Assembly: GCF_034087045.1 (NCBI RefSeq)
Contig: NZ_CP139247.1
Coordinates: 186,001-250,000 of the forward strand
Source of the DNA: Chitinophaga sancti
Lineage (GTDB): Bacteria; Bacteroidota; Bacteroidia; Chitinophagales; Chitinophagaceae
Direction: 5' to 3'
Length of the DNA stretch: 64,000 nt
In this document: in pieces, positions 43,504-51,719 of the stretch
How positions within the stretch are numbered: the first letter of the stretch is position 1
How the letters are laid out: the number at the start of each line of letters is the position of its first letter
Position numbers and translations under genes: made by a program
The notes under the pieces: model-generated
Seen by the model: only the letters and a program-made list of their open reading frames with translations
The model's database searches: none
Told to the model about the DNA's origin: nothing

Positions 43504-44349
43504 TTACACACTCGCATTTACAAATACCTTCCACCTTTCGGCCAAAGCCTGTCTATCCGGTCTCCTTCCATCATTCCTTGGCTTTAATACCATTCCATCT
43601 AAATATTCATACTCACTCTCCATTAATTTACTCCCTATCCGAACTTTCAAAGTATCAGGTTCTATCCCTATTAAATTAGTATCAAACAATATATGTAAAT
43701 CTGCCCTCAACAACAATCCATTCTTAGACTGGTTATTCCCATTTAATTTATGCGGTTCAATATGGCAGCCAATCAATACCTCCGCTATACTAGATCCCGT
43801 TATACAACACTGCCCATCATATATTTGCATAAGCCCATCCTTCAATTTCTTCTGTCCATCCCTTACACGCTTAAGAACAGCCACCACTTTTTTTATCACA
43901 TCATCTGGAGCTTCCCCTTTCAAAATAAAATCCTTGATGACCTCATCTGTCTCTATTTCCTCCACAGGTTTCATCAAACTCCACTCAATCAATACAGGCT
44001 TTTTATTCTCATATTTAACGGGAACTCCCAATCCTCGATACAAAAACTTGCTCCTATCCTCCTCTCTGGTAAAGATATGCACTGGTACCTTTCCACTTAG
44101 CATCTCCTTAATAGACTTCTGACCTATATGAGACTTACTCTTTCCGTACCAAACTAATAAATCTTTCCCACCCCAATGATTGTCATAATCGTGACCAGTC
44201 CTTCCCGGCACACCAATATTGGCAAAAACATAGTAACTCCCATCGAATTTAGTATACCCAGTGTGCCAAGGACCTTTTCGCTTTTTTTCAGGTACAGACA
44301 GGAGCTTATAAAGATCCTCCTTATCGTATAGCTCTTTGTATTTTAGCAT
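43504..44349 (-). CDS. DUF3427-like domain + HNH endonuclease
   Basis: A 281-residue protein. The N-terminal ~120 residues resemble DUF3427 (GPWHTGYTKFDGSYYVFANI, LLVWYGKSKSHIG, PVHIFTREEDRSKFLYRGLG), a domain found in restriction-associated helicases and nucleases. The C-terminal part is an HNH nuclease: CCITGSSIAEVLIGCHIEPH (His196, His200), KNGLLLRADLHILFD (Asn210, His219). This is the arrangement of stand-alone modification-dependent or foreign-DNA nucleases. It lies between the kinase operon and the permease gene as a single gene. Confidence 0.82.
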   Translation of the reverse strand: MLKYKELYDKEDLYKLLSVPEKKRKGPWHTGYTKFDGSYYVFANIGVPGRTGHDYDNHWGGKDLLVWYGKSKSHIGQKSIKEMLSGKVPVHIFTREEDRSKFLYRGLGVPVKYENKKPVLIEWSLMKPVEEIETDEVIKDFILKGEAPDDVIKKVVAVLKRVRDGQKKLKDGLMQIYDGQCCITGSSIAEVLIGCHIEPHKLNGNNQSKNGLLLRADLHILFDTNLIGIEPDTLKVRIGSKLMESEYEYLDGMVLKPRNDGRRPDRQALAERWKVFVNASV

Positions 44350-44510
44350 AATTTCGCAGTATAAAATTGACTACCAAATATACAAATTCGAACACCCCAT
44401 TCTCAAATCCGAACACCATCTAAATATTCATAATATCTAATACTTAATAATATAAACACTTAAAAAATGGCCATCTTTTTGTGCCCTGCCTACCAGCCAA
44501 AATCCAACCC

Positions 44511-46865
44511 ATGTTCAGAAATTATCTCAAAATCGCTTTTCGCAATATTATCCGGCATAAGTCCTATACCACCATCAATGTATTGGGCCTTGCAGTCGGT
44601 ATGGCTTCCAGCATTTTGATATTACTATGGGTACAACATGAAAAAAGCTACGACCGTTTTCATAAAAACGCCGATCAGACCTATAGGGTCATTGTCAATG
44701 CCAGCGACTTTATAGCAGCAGTAAACCCTGCCGGGATGCCTGAAGGGTTAAAGGAGGTGATCCCCCAGATAAAGAATACAGTAAGGTTGAGCCATTTAGA
44801 ACAACACCTCTTCCAGGTCAATGAACTGAAATTCGCAGAGAAAAGGGTATTCTATGCGGATCCGAGTTTTTTGGAGATCTTCAACTTTGGCTTAGTAAAG
44901 GGAGATGCCAAAACAGCACTAAATAGTGTTGACGGTGTCCTCATCACCCAGGATATGGCCCAAAAGTACTTCGGTACGGAGAATGCAATTGGGAAAACGC
45001 TCAAAATAGATAATGGCAGCACAATCACAGTAACAGGGGTATTGGCTAATATTCCTTCTAACTCCCACTTGCAATTTGATTTCATTTTGCCAATGTCTGC
45101 AATAGCGAATACCAGTTCAGACCTAATCAACAACACCTGGACAAGTTTTAACTTCTATACCTATATCCAATTGGATAAAAGTTTTATCCCTACACCAGGC
45201 GCGTTAAGCAAATTAAACGCCGCCATGACCCAGGTATTTAAACAACACGTACCCACCATGAAAGCGGAATACATGGCACAACCCCTGACCAGTATTCACT
45301 TATCGCCTGCAGCCCAGGTAGATTTGCCTGGTCATGGAAATGTACAATATGTGAATATCTTCTTTATAGTAGCAATATTCATATTGATAGTCGCCTGTAT
45401 TAACTTCATGAACCTGGCCACAGCCCGTTCTGCAAGAAGAGCTAAAGAAGTAGGATTACGTAAAGTAATAGGCGCGCTAAGAGGTCAATTGATCAGGCAG
45501 TTTTTGGCTGAGTCATTATTAATATCCTTCTTCTCATTGATACTGGCTTTAATAATAGTCTGCTTATTCCTCCCTGTCTTCAATTTACTGGCGGATAAAG
45601 ATCTAACACTCCATTTAAAGGATGTAGGTATCCTATCAGGTATCGCACTCTTCACTGGCCTGCTGTCTGGCATTTACCCTGCACTTATTCTCTCAGGATT
45701 CCAACCAATCAAAGTATTAAAAGGGAATAACAACCTCCCCGGAGGCAACCTGATCTTCCGCAATGGGCTGGTGATCGTGCAATTTGTAGTATCTATTGTT
45801 TTATTAATAGGAACAGTAGTCGTGTATAAACAACTCCAATACATCAGGAACAGCAACCTTGGGTTTGACAAATCCAACCTGGTCTATATACCTATCAATG
45901 GCGAAATGTCAGGCAAAACACACGCATTACGAACTGCATTAGAACAAAATCCACATACCGCTAATTATACGATCATATCTGAACTACCTATCAATATCTA
46001 CAGCGGCAATTTGGATGTAACCTGGGAAGGGAGAGATCCTAATTTGCAGGTGGTCATCCCCAGCATGGGCGTAAGTGAAAACTTTACAAAGGTCTTTCAA
46101 ATAAACGTGTTGAGAGGGAGAAGCTTCTCTACCGCATTTAATGACTCAAGCAATTATGTGATCAATGAAACGGCTGTGAAACTAATGGGTATGACAGCCG
46201 ATAACGCCATAGGCAAACCACTATCATTAAATGGTACTAATGGCAAAATCATTGGTGTGATAAAAGATTTCAATTTCAAACCTATACAACAGGTCATTGA
46301 ACCACTCATCTTAGGGCTCAATAAATATGGCGGGTATGCAGTAGTCAAAAGCCAACCAGGTAGTACGGAAGCGACCATCAAAGCCTTAGAGAAAATAAGC
46401 ACAGACCTGAACCCTTCCTATCCTTTCACATATAGCTTCCTGGACCAGGACCTGGCTAATCAATACAAAGGAGAGCAGCAGATGAGCAAGATCTTCAATT
46501 TATTTTCCATGCTGGCGATCTTCATTTCCAGCCTGGGATTATATGGTCTTTCTGCCTTCCTTGCACAACAAAAGACTAAAGAGATTGGGGTGAGAAAGGT
46601 ATTAGGCGCTTCTATCCTAAATATCATTTACCTATTAACCACAGGATTTACCCGATTAGTACTCATCGCAATTGTCATCGCCATCCCTATTTCCATATTC
46701 GCCATCAATAACTGGCTGGAAACCTTTGCTTATCACATTCAGGTGAGCTGGCTCACATTTGTGCTAGCGCCACTGGCTGCTTTAATCATCGCTTGGATGA
46801 CCGTTAGCTTTGAAATATTGAAAGCGGCAGTAGTAAACCCAGTCATCAGCCTAAAAAGAGATTAA
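44511..46865 (+). CDS. MacB/FtsX-type ABC transporter permease
   Basis: From ATG 44511 (784 residues); a GTG ten codons upstream is less likely since MFRNYLKIAFRNIIRHKSYT is the usual start of Bacteroidota permeases of this type. It has an N-terminal membrane segment, a MacB-type periplasmic domain, then FtsX bundles (about 280-420 and 665-780: IGVRKVLGASILNIIYLLTT), repeated twice as usual. No ATPase gene is adjacent, so the partner must be elsewhere. Such permeases export macrolides, lipoproteins or peptides. It separates the two defence blocks. Confidence 0.92.
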   Translation: MFRNYLKIAFRNIIRHKSYTTINVLGLAVGMASSILILLWVQHEKSYDRFHKNADQTYRVIVNASDFIAAVNPAGMPEGLKEVIPQIKNTVRLSHLEQHLFQVNELKFAEKRVFYADPSFLEIFNFGLVKGDAKTALNSVDGVLITQDMAQKYFGTENAIGKTLKIDNGSTITVTGVLANIPSNSHLQFDFILPMSAIANTSSDLINNTWTSFNFYTYIQLDKSFIPTPGALSKLNAAMTQVFKQHVPTMKAEYMAQPLTSIHLSPAAQVDLPGHGNVQYVNIFFIVAIFILIVACINFMNLATARSARRAKEVGLRKVIGALRGQLIRQFLAESLLISFFSLILALIIVCLFLPVFNLLADKDLTLHLKDVGILSGIALFTGLLSGIYPALILSGFQPIKVLKGNNNLPGGNLIFRNGLVIVQFVVSIVLLIGTVVVYKQLQYIRNSNLGFDKSNLVYIPINGEMSGKTHALRTALEQNPHTANYTIISELPINIYSGNLDVTWEGRDPNLQVVIPSMGVSENFTKVFQINVLRGRSFSTAFNDSSNYVINETAVKLMGMTADNAIGKPLSLNGTNGKIIGVIKDFNFKPIQQVIEPLILGLNKYGGYAVVKSQPGSTEATIKALEKISTDLNPSYPFTYSFLDQDLANQYKGEQQMSKIFNLFSMLAIFISSLGLYGLSAFLAQQKTKEIGVRKVLGASILNIIYLLTTGFTRLVLIAIVIAIPISIFAINNWLETFAYHIQVSWLTFVLAPLAALIIAWMTVSFEILKAAVVNPVISLKRD

Positions 46866-46932
46866 TCCCACCGACCCCGGCAATTTTAATGATTGAAACT
46901 GCTATTCTCACAATCAGTCATTTTATTTAAAT

Positions 46933-46950
46933 TTGTCCTTTCAAGGACAA
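46933..46950. promoter_or_regulatory. palindromic operator (C-box) of the restriction operon
   Basis: TTGTCCTTTCAAGGACAA is a perfect inverted repeat (two 8-bp arms, 2-bp spacer), 18 bp before the start codon of the XRE-type controller gene. Controller proteins of restriction-modification systems bind such boxes upstream of their own gene, so autoregulation is the natural reading. Confidence 0.8.
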
Positions 46951-46968
46951 GACCAAATGTAGTAAAGT

Positions 46969-47265
46969 ATGCTGGGCGAAAAACTTAAAGAATTAAGAGA
47001 AGCTAGGGGACTCATGCAACGTCAAGTAGCTGCGGAGCTTGACATCGATACTGCTTACGTCAGCAAAATGGAAAGTAATGAAAAGCCGGTAAGTAGAACC
47101 AATCTTACCAAACTGGCCGTCTATCTGGAAGTAGACGAAAATAAACTGCTGATTCTTTGGCTGGCAGATAAACTATGTAATATTGCCAAAGGAGAAGCGG
47201 TTGCCATTGAAGCGCTGGAAGCTGCGCACAGCGAATTAATTAGTCAGTTGAACAAAGGCGTGTAA
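46969..47265 (+). CDS. XRE-family controller protein
   Basis: A 98-residue helix-turn-helix protein of Cro/CI (XRE) type: MLGEKLKELREARGLMQRQV AAELDIDTAYVSKMESNEKP at 1-40. Small XRE proteins at the head of restriction-modification operons act as controllers that delay nuclease expression until methylation is complete. It sits immediately after the palindromic box at 46933 and 33 bp before the first methyltransferase gene. Confidence 0.9.
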   Translation: MLGEKLKELREARGLMQRQVAAELDIDTAYVSKMESNEKPVSRTNLTKLAVYLEVDENKLLILWLADKLCNIAKGEAVAIEALEAAHSELISQLNKGV

Positions 47266-47298
47266 AAACGGTAGATATAATAGAAATTTATAAACTTA

Positions 47299-48198
47299 AT
47301 GAGAACTATAGATTTATTTTCAGGATGTGGCGGAATGTCTTTAGGATTTCAAAATGCGGGGGCTGAGATTTTAGCGGCTTATGATAACTGGAAGCCTGCG
47401 ATTGACGTGTACGAACAAAACTTCGATCATCCGATTCATAATGTAGACCTTTCTTCAGAAGAAGCTATTACTGATATAAGAAATTTGAATCCTGATCTAA
47501 TTGTCGGCGGTCCTCCTTGTCAGGACTTTTCTAGCGCCGGTCATAGAAATGAGAAATTAGGACGCGCGGACTTGACAGTAGCTTTTGCAAATATCGTTTC
47601 AGAAGTACGGCCAAACTATTTTGTAATGGAGAACGTATCCACCATTACTAAGAGCCCTATCCTTCCTAAAATAGTCTCCACATTGAAAGGGGCCGGTTAC
47701 GGACTGACTCAAATTACCTTAGACGCTAGCTTCTGCGGCGTACCCCAAAAAAGAAAGCGATTCTTTTTAATTGGAATACAAGGCGCAGAAGATAATGTAT
47801 TATACGAGCCGCTGACCAAAAAGCTGGGCAAAAAACCCATGACTATCTTCGATTACCTGGGCAATAGCCTTGGATTGGAATATTACTTCAGGGTGCCAAG
47901 ATCTTATTCCAGACGCGGAATATTTAGCATTCATGAACCTTCAATGACAATTAGAGGGGTGGACAGACCCGTTCCTAAAGGATATCCCGGACACCCGAAC
48001 GATCCTATCGCGGTAACTGAAGATCTGAGAGGGCTGACCGCAATCGAGCGAAGCTATCTTCAAACCTTTCCAACAACCTTTAACTTCACTGGATCAAAAA
48101 CTAATTTGAATCAAATGATCGGTAATGCGGTTCCTGTAAAACTCGCGGAATTCATCGCCACTTCGTTATTAGAATATCATCAAAATTTAGGTAGATGA
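47299..48198 (+). CDS. C5-cytosine DNA methyltransferase (first of a pair)
   Basis: A 299-residue m5C methyltransferase with motif I DLFSGCGGMSLGF (5-17), catalytic motif IV GGPPCQDFSSAG (70-81, Cys74), motif VI MENV (110-113), motif VIII QKRKRFFLIG and motif X NQMIGNAVP near the C-terminus. The target recognition region between motifs VIII and IX is short, so the enzyme is compact. Its stop overlaps the start of the second methyltransferase by 4 bp (ATGA). The two are aligned residue for residue over the first 110 positions and clearly arose by duplication. Confidence 0.95.
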   Translation: MRTIDLFSGCGGMSLGFQNAGAEILAAYDNWKPAIDVYEQNFDHPIHNVDLSSEEAITDIRNLNPDLIVGGPPCQDFSSAGHRNEKLGRADLTVAFANIVSEVRPNYFVMENVSTITKSPILPKIVSTLKGAGYGLTQITLDASFCGVPQKRKRFFLIGIQGAEDNVLYEPLTKKLGKKPMTIFDYLGNSLGLEYYFRVPRSYSRRGIFSIHEPSMTIRGVDRPVPKGYPGHPNDPIAVTEDLRGLTAIERSYLQTFPTTFNFTGSKTNLNQMIGNAVPVKLAEFIATSLLEYHQNLGR

Positions 48199-49091
48199 GG
48201 GCAATTGATTTATTCTGTGGCTGCGGAGGAATGAGTTTAGGATTTCAAAAGGCCGGGTTCGAGATGATTGCTGCTTATGACAACTGGAAGGCAGCCGTAG
48301 AAACATATAATGAAAATTTTGACCACGCCGCTCATTTAAGAGATATCACGGATCCGGAACTGGTCAATGAGCTGAGGGCAATGGGGGCTGATATCATCAT
48401 AGGAGGCCCTCCCTGCCAGGATTTCAGTATTGCAGGGAAAGGGAATCACAACGGAGAAAGGGCCAACTTAACGGCTACCTTTTCTGAAATAGTATGTACC
48501 ATTAGGCCTACATACTTTGTCATGGAAAACGTATACAATATTGAAAAAATGGCTATATTGGAAAAAGCTAAACGTAACTTTAAAGAAGCTGGCTATGGGT
48601 TGACTTATAAAGTATTTGACGCCAGCTTAATGGGAGTACCCCAGGCAAGAAAGCGCTTTTTCATGATAGGTAAACTAAACGCCGATGACAATTTCATATT
48701 GGATGTGTTAGATTCCCAGTTGAGTAAGAAGCCGATGACTGTGCATGAATATTTAGGAGATCTGTTAGAGACCGAATACTATTATATGCATCCCAGAAGT
48801 TATGCTAGAAGAGCCGTATTTAGTGTTCATGAACCTAGTTCGACAATTCGTGGGGTAAATAGACCCATCCCACAGAACTATCAGCCTCACCCAGCTGATA
48901 AAACAGCGGATATCAAAAAAGTGAAATCACTCTCGACCATTGAACGTAGTTTGATACAAACTTTCCCCCGATCGTTCAAATGGAATAGAAGTAAAACAGA
49001 AAACGAACAGTTGATCGGGAACGCCGTTCCTGTATCAATGGCAAACTATATAGCGAAAAGTATATTGAAATTTGACGAAACAGCTGATTAA
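48195..49091 (+). CDS. C5-cytosine DNA methyltransferase (second of a pair)
   Basis: A 298-residue paralogue of the preceding enzyme with all key motifs intact: DLFCGCGGMSLGF, GGPPCQDFSIAG (Cys74), VMENV (109-113), QARKRFFMIG and EQLIGNAVP. The target recognition region differs from its sister, so the pair may methylate the two strands of an asymmetric site, or two different sites. Translationally coupled to the first gene and 6 bp upstream of the MmeI-like gene. Confidence 0.95.
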   Translation: MRAIDLFCGCGGMSLGFQKAGFEMIAAYDNWKAAVETYNENFDHAAHLRDITDPELVNELRAMGADIIIGGPPCQDFSIAGKGNHNGERANLTATFSEIVCTIRPTYFVMENVYNIEKMAILEKAKRNFKEAGYGLTYKVFDASLMGVPQARKRFFMIGKLNADDNFILDVLDSQLSKKPMTVHEYLGDLLETEYYYMHPRSYARRAVFSVHEPSSTIRGVNRPIPQNYQPHPADKTADIKKVKSLSTIERSLIQTFPRSFKWNRSKTENEQLIGNAVPVSMANYIAKSILKFDETAD

Positions 49092-49097
49092 TATGCT

Positions 49098-51704
49098 ATG
49101 ATCGACATCTATAGTCAGATAGAATCTAAGCTTAAAGCCCTGAGATATAATACGAGCCCGCTTGAGTTCATATTAGACTTTCTTCGGGCTTTACAGTTTC
49201 CCCAATCAACAATCGACAAGTTAATCTCAGGCTACGAAGCCGCTGCGAATCCACAAGACGAACACATCGTGAATGGGAAGTACCTATTCAAATACATTCC
49301 ACATCACCACTTATCGGAGACGCTCAACAACTTGTTAACCAAAGGGAAAATCAAAACCGCAGTCACATTCGTCTTTATCTTTAATTCGACGAATACGTTG
49401 GTTTTCTTAAAAGAGTCCAAAGACTATGTGATTACTAGTCATGCGGAGCTATTTAAACAACTTGAACTACTATTGCCCTTAGCAGGTCTATCTGCGCCGA
49501 AGGTAAAGTTAATCAATAAGGATGTCAACGTCGCCGAAATAGCTGGAGGACTATACAATGCTTTGAGACTGTGCAATAAAAATCAAGACGACGGTTTGCA
49601 GCTATTCTTGTTGCAATTGTTAGTGATGTCATTTGTTAATTCCTTTGATAAAGAAGCTAATAGGTCGATCGAGAAGTACTACAAACACATTTCAAGCGAA
49701 TCAGGTGAAAAGATCACACAATATACCTTTGACCTGCTGCGATACGTGAAAGGCGAAGATCAATCAAAATTGCCCACATTCATAGGGTCTATACCAACCA
49801 TCAAGGTTGATCTATTTGATACGATTAAAGAATTCACAATCGATAAAAAAGCAGCAGGATTGATCGTTTCCCTCCTGTGTATTGAATGGAATGATCTCAG
49901 TTCCGATACGATTGGCAGTTTGATTTATAAGTTCGTTGGCGGTAGTGAAACGTCAGGACTTCATTATACCTCCACCGCGAATGTGAATAAGATATTGAAC
50001 CCATTATTACTGGACGACCTATACCTTACACTTTCTAAATCCAAGGAGAACGAAGACGCTTTACAAGCATTAGTCAAAAGAATCAACGCTATCCAAATAT
50101 TAGATCCGACCAACGGACCAGGTTGTTACTTAAACATTGCTTTTAAAGAGTTATTCACATTTCTATATAATGTGGAGATTGAGTTCGAGAAATTCTCGAC
50201 TAAAAGTGGTGTGACCATCCTTGATTCATTAAAAAATTTCCATGGGATCATCAGTAACCTCTTCGGCGTTCATCTGTCAAGGTTTACGTTGTCGGTGACT
50301 TATTTTCAATACTTCCGGGACAAATATAGCAGCGAGGAATTTAAGACCATTTACAACTCCCCACATATCATTCACGGGAATCCGCTTCAGTGGAGTTGGG
50401 AAAAGGTATGCCCGAATGAGGGAGCGACTTATATTGTCGGTAGTCCGGTATTTAAGGGCGCCAAAAAATTGAGTGACAAAGAAAAGGCGGATCTTAAAGT
50501 CGCTTTTAACGGATCAGATAATATTTCCTCGCTAGACTACTGCTCCGCCTGGTTATACAAAGCATCACAATACATAGGTCACACTTCGTCAAAGGCGGCA
50601 TTTGCTGTTACGAACAGTTTAACACAAGGCGAACAGGTAAGCGTATTATGGCCCAAAATATTTGATAACGGGTGTGTGATAGATTTTGGATATACGTCTT
50701 TCAAGTGGAAGAATAGCATTTCTCAGAATACAGGTGTTACCGTAGTGATTATTGGGCTCAGCTCAGCTGAGAACGGGGCTACACATCGATTGTATTCAGG
50801 AGCGAAAGTATATACAACGCCGATAATAGGTCCCTACCTCAATATTGGTTCTGTAACCATCATTCAAAGGAGAAAAAAATGTTTGGTAACACACTATCCT
50901 AAATTATCAAAAGGGAATATGCCCTATGAAGAAGGCCACTTACTTCTTAACAAAAAAGAATTGATGGCTATATTACAAGAAGATCCTTCCGCCAAAAGAT
51001 TTATCAAAAAAATAGTCGGTTCTGATGAATTTATTAATTCAATCGGCAGATGGTGTATCTGGGTAAAAGATGAGGACTTAGCGGATGCACTTCAAGTAGT
51101 ACCTATAAGAAGACAGATAGATGCAGTAAGAGATTACAGAAGCAAAAGCTCTGATAAAAATGTGCAAAGAATGGCTGGAAGGCCACATCAATTTCGGGAG
51201 GTGTTATTTACGACCACTCAATCTATCGTAGTCCCCTCAGTATCTTCCGAAAATAGAGTGTATATCCCGATGGGCTTTATTGGTCCTGATACGATCGTGT
51301 CGAATCTGGCATTTATCGTGTATGATTGCGAGCCATGGATATTGGGAATATTGACTTCCAAAATGCACTTGATCTGGATTAAAACAGTATGCGGCCAATT
51401 AGAAACCAGGATTCGATATAGCTCCGAACTTGGCTATAATAACTTCCCCTTCCCGAAGTTGAGCGAAGACAAGAAAGAAAAATTATCCAAACTTGTATTT
51501 AACATCCTTAGAATAAGGGAATGCTACTCTGAAATGACGCTCGGGAAAATGTATGAAGAGGAGAACATGCCTGGTGATTTGAGAGTAGTACACCAGGAAT
51601 TAGATTTATTCGTCGACAAATGTTATAGCGACGAACCTTTTGAAAGTGAAACCGATCGAATCACCTGTCTGTTCAATTTATATGAAGGCATTGTTACTAA
51701 GTAA
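49098..51704 (+). CDS. MmeI-like DNA methyltransferase homologue with degraded catalytic motifs
   Basis: An 868-residue protein with the layout of the MmeI/type IIG family: helical spacer (GLHYTSTANVNKILNPLLLD at 287-306), Rossmann region, TNSLTQGEQVSVLWP (505-519), YTSFKWKNS (532-540) and a C-terminal target-recognition part (LTSKMHLIWIKTVCGQLETR ... YNNFPFPKL). The SAM motif I is LDPTNGPG (335-342) instead of DPACGSG-like, and motif IV is VGSPVF (447-452) instead of NPPF/NPPY. The methyl transfer step is therefore probably lost and the protein may serve as a DNA-recognition subunit. No N-terminal PD-(D/E)xK motif was recognised. It lies between active C5 methyltransferases and a helicase. 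Confidence 0.8.
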   Translation: MIDIYSQIESKLKALRYNTSPLEFILDFLRALQFPQSTIDKLISGYEAAANPQDEHIVNGKYLFKYIPHHHLSETLNNLLTKGKIKTAVTFVFIFNSTNTLVFLKESKDYVITSHAELFKQLELLLPLAGLSAPKVKLINKDVNVAEIAGGLYNALRLCNKNQDDGLQLFLLQLLVMSFVNSFDKEANRSIEKYYKHISSESGEKITQYTFDLLRYVKGEDQSKLPTFIGSIPTIKVDLFDTIKEFTIDKKAAGLIVSLLCIEWNDLSSDTIGSLIYKFVGGSETSGLHYTSTANVNKILNPLLLDDLYLTLSKSKENEDALQALVKRINAIQILDPTNGPGCYLNIAFKELFTFLYNVEIEFEKFSTKSGVTILDSLKNFHGIISNLFGVHLSRFTLSVTYFQYFRDKYSSEEFKTIYNSPHIIHGNPLQWSWEKVCPNEGATYIVGSPVFKGAKKLSDKEKADLKVAFNGSDNISSLDYCSAWLYKASQYIGHTSSKAAFAVTNSLTQGEQVSVLWPKIFDNGCVIDFGYTSFKWKNSISQNTGVTVVIIGLSSAENGATHRLYSGAKVYTTPIIGPYLNIGSVTIIQRRKKCLVTHYPKLSKGNMPYEEGHLLLNKKELMAILQEDPSAKRFIKKIVGSDEFINSIGRWCIWVKDEDLADALQVVPIRRQIDAVRDYRSKSSDKNVQRMAGRPHQFREVLFTTTQSIVVPSVSSENRVYIPMGFIGPDTIVSNLAFIVYDCEPWILGILTSKMHLIWIKTVCGQLETRIRYSSELGYNNFPFPKLSEDKKEKLSKLVFNILRIRECYSEMTLGKMYEEENMPGDLRVVHQELDLFVDKCYSDEPFESETDRITCLFNLYEGIVTK

Positions 51705-51719
51705 AGAAACTAGGCAAAA

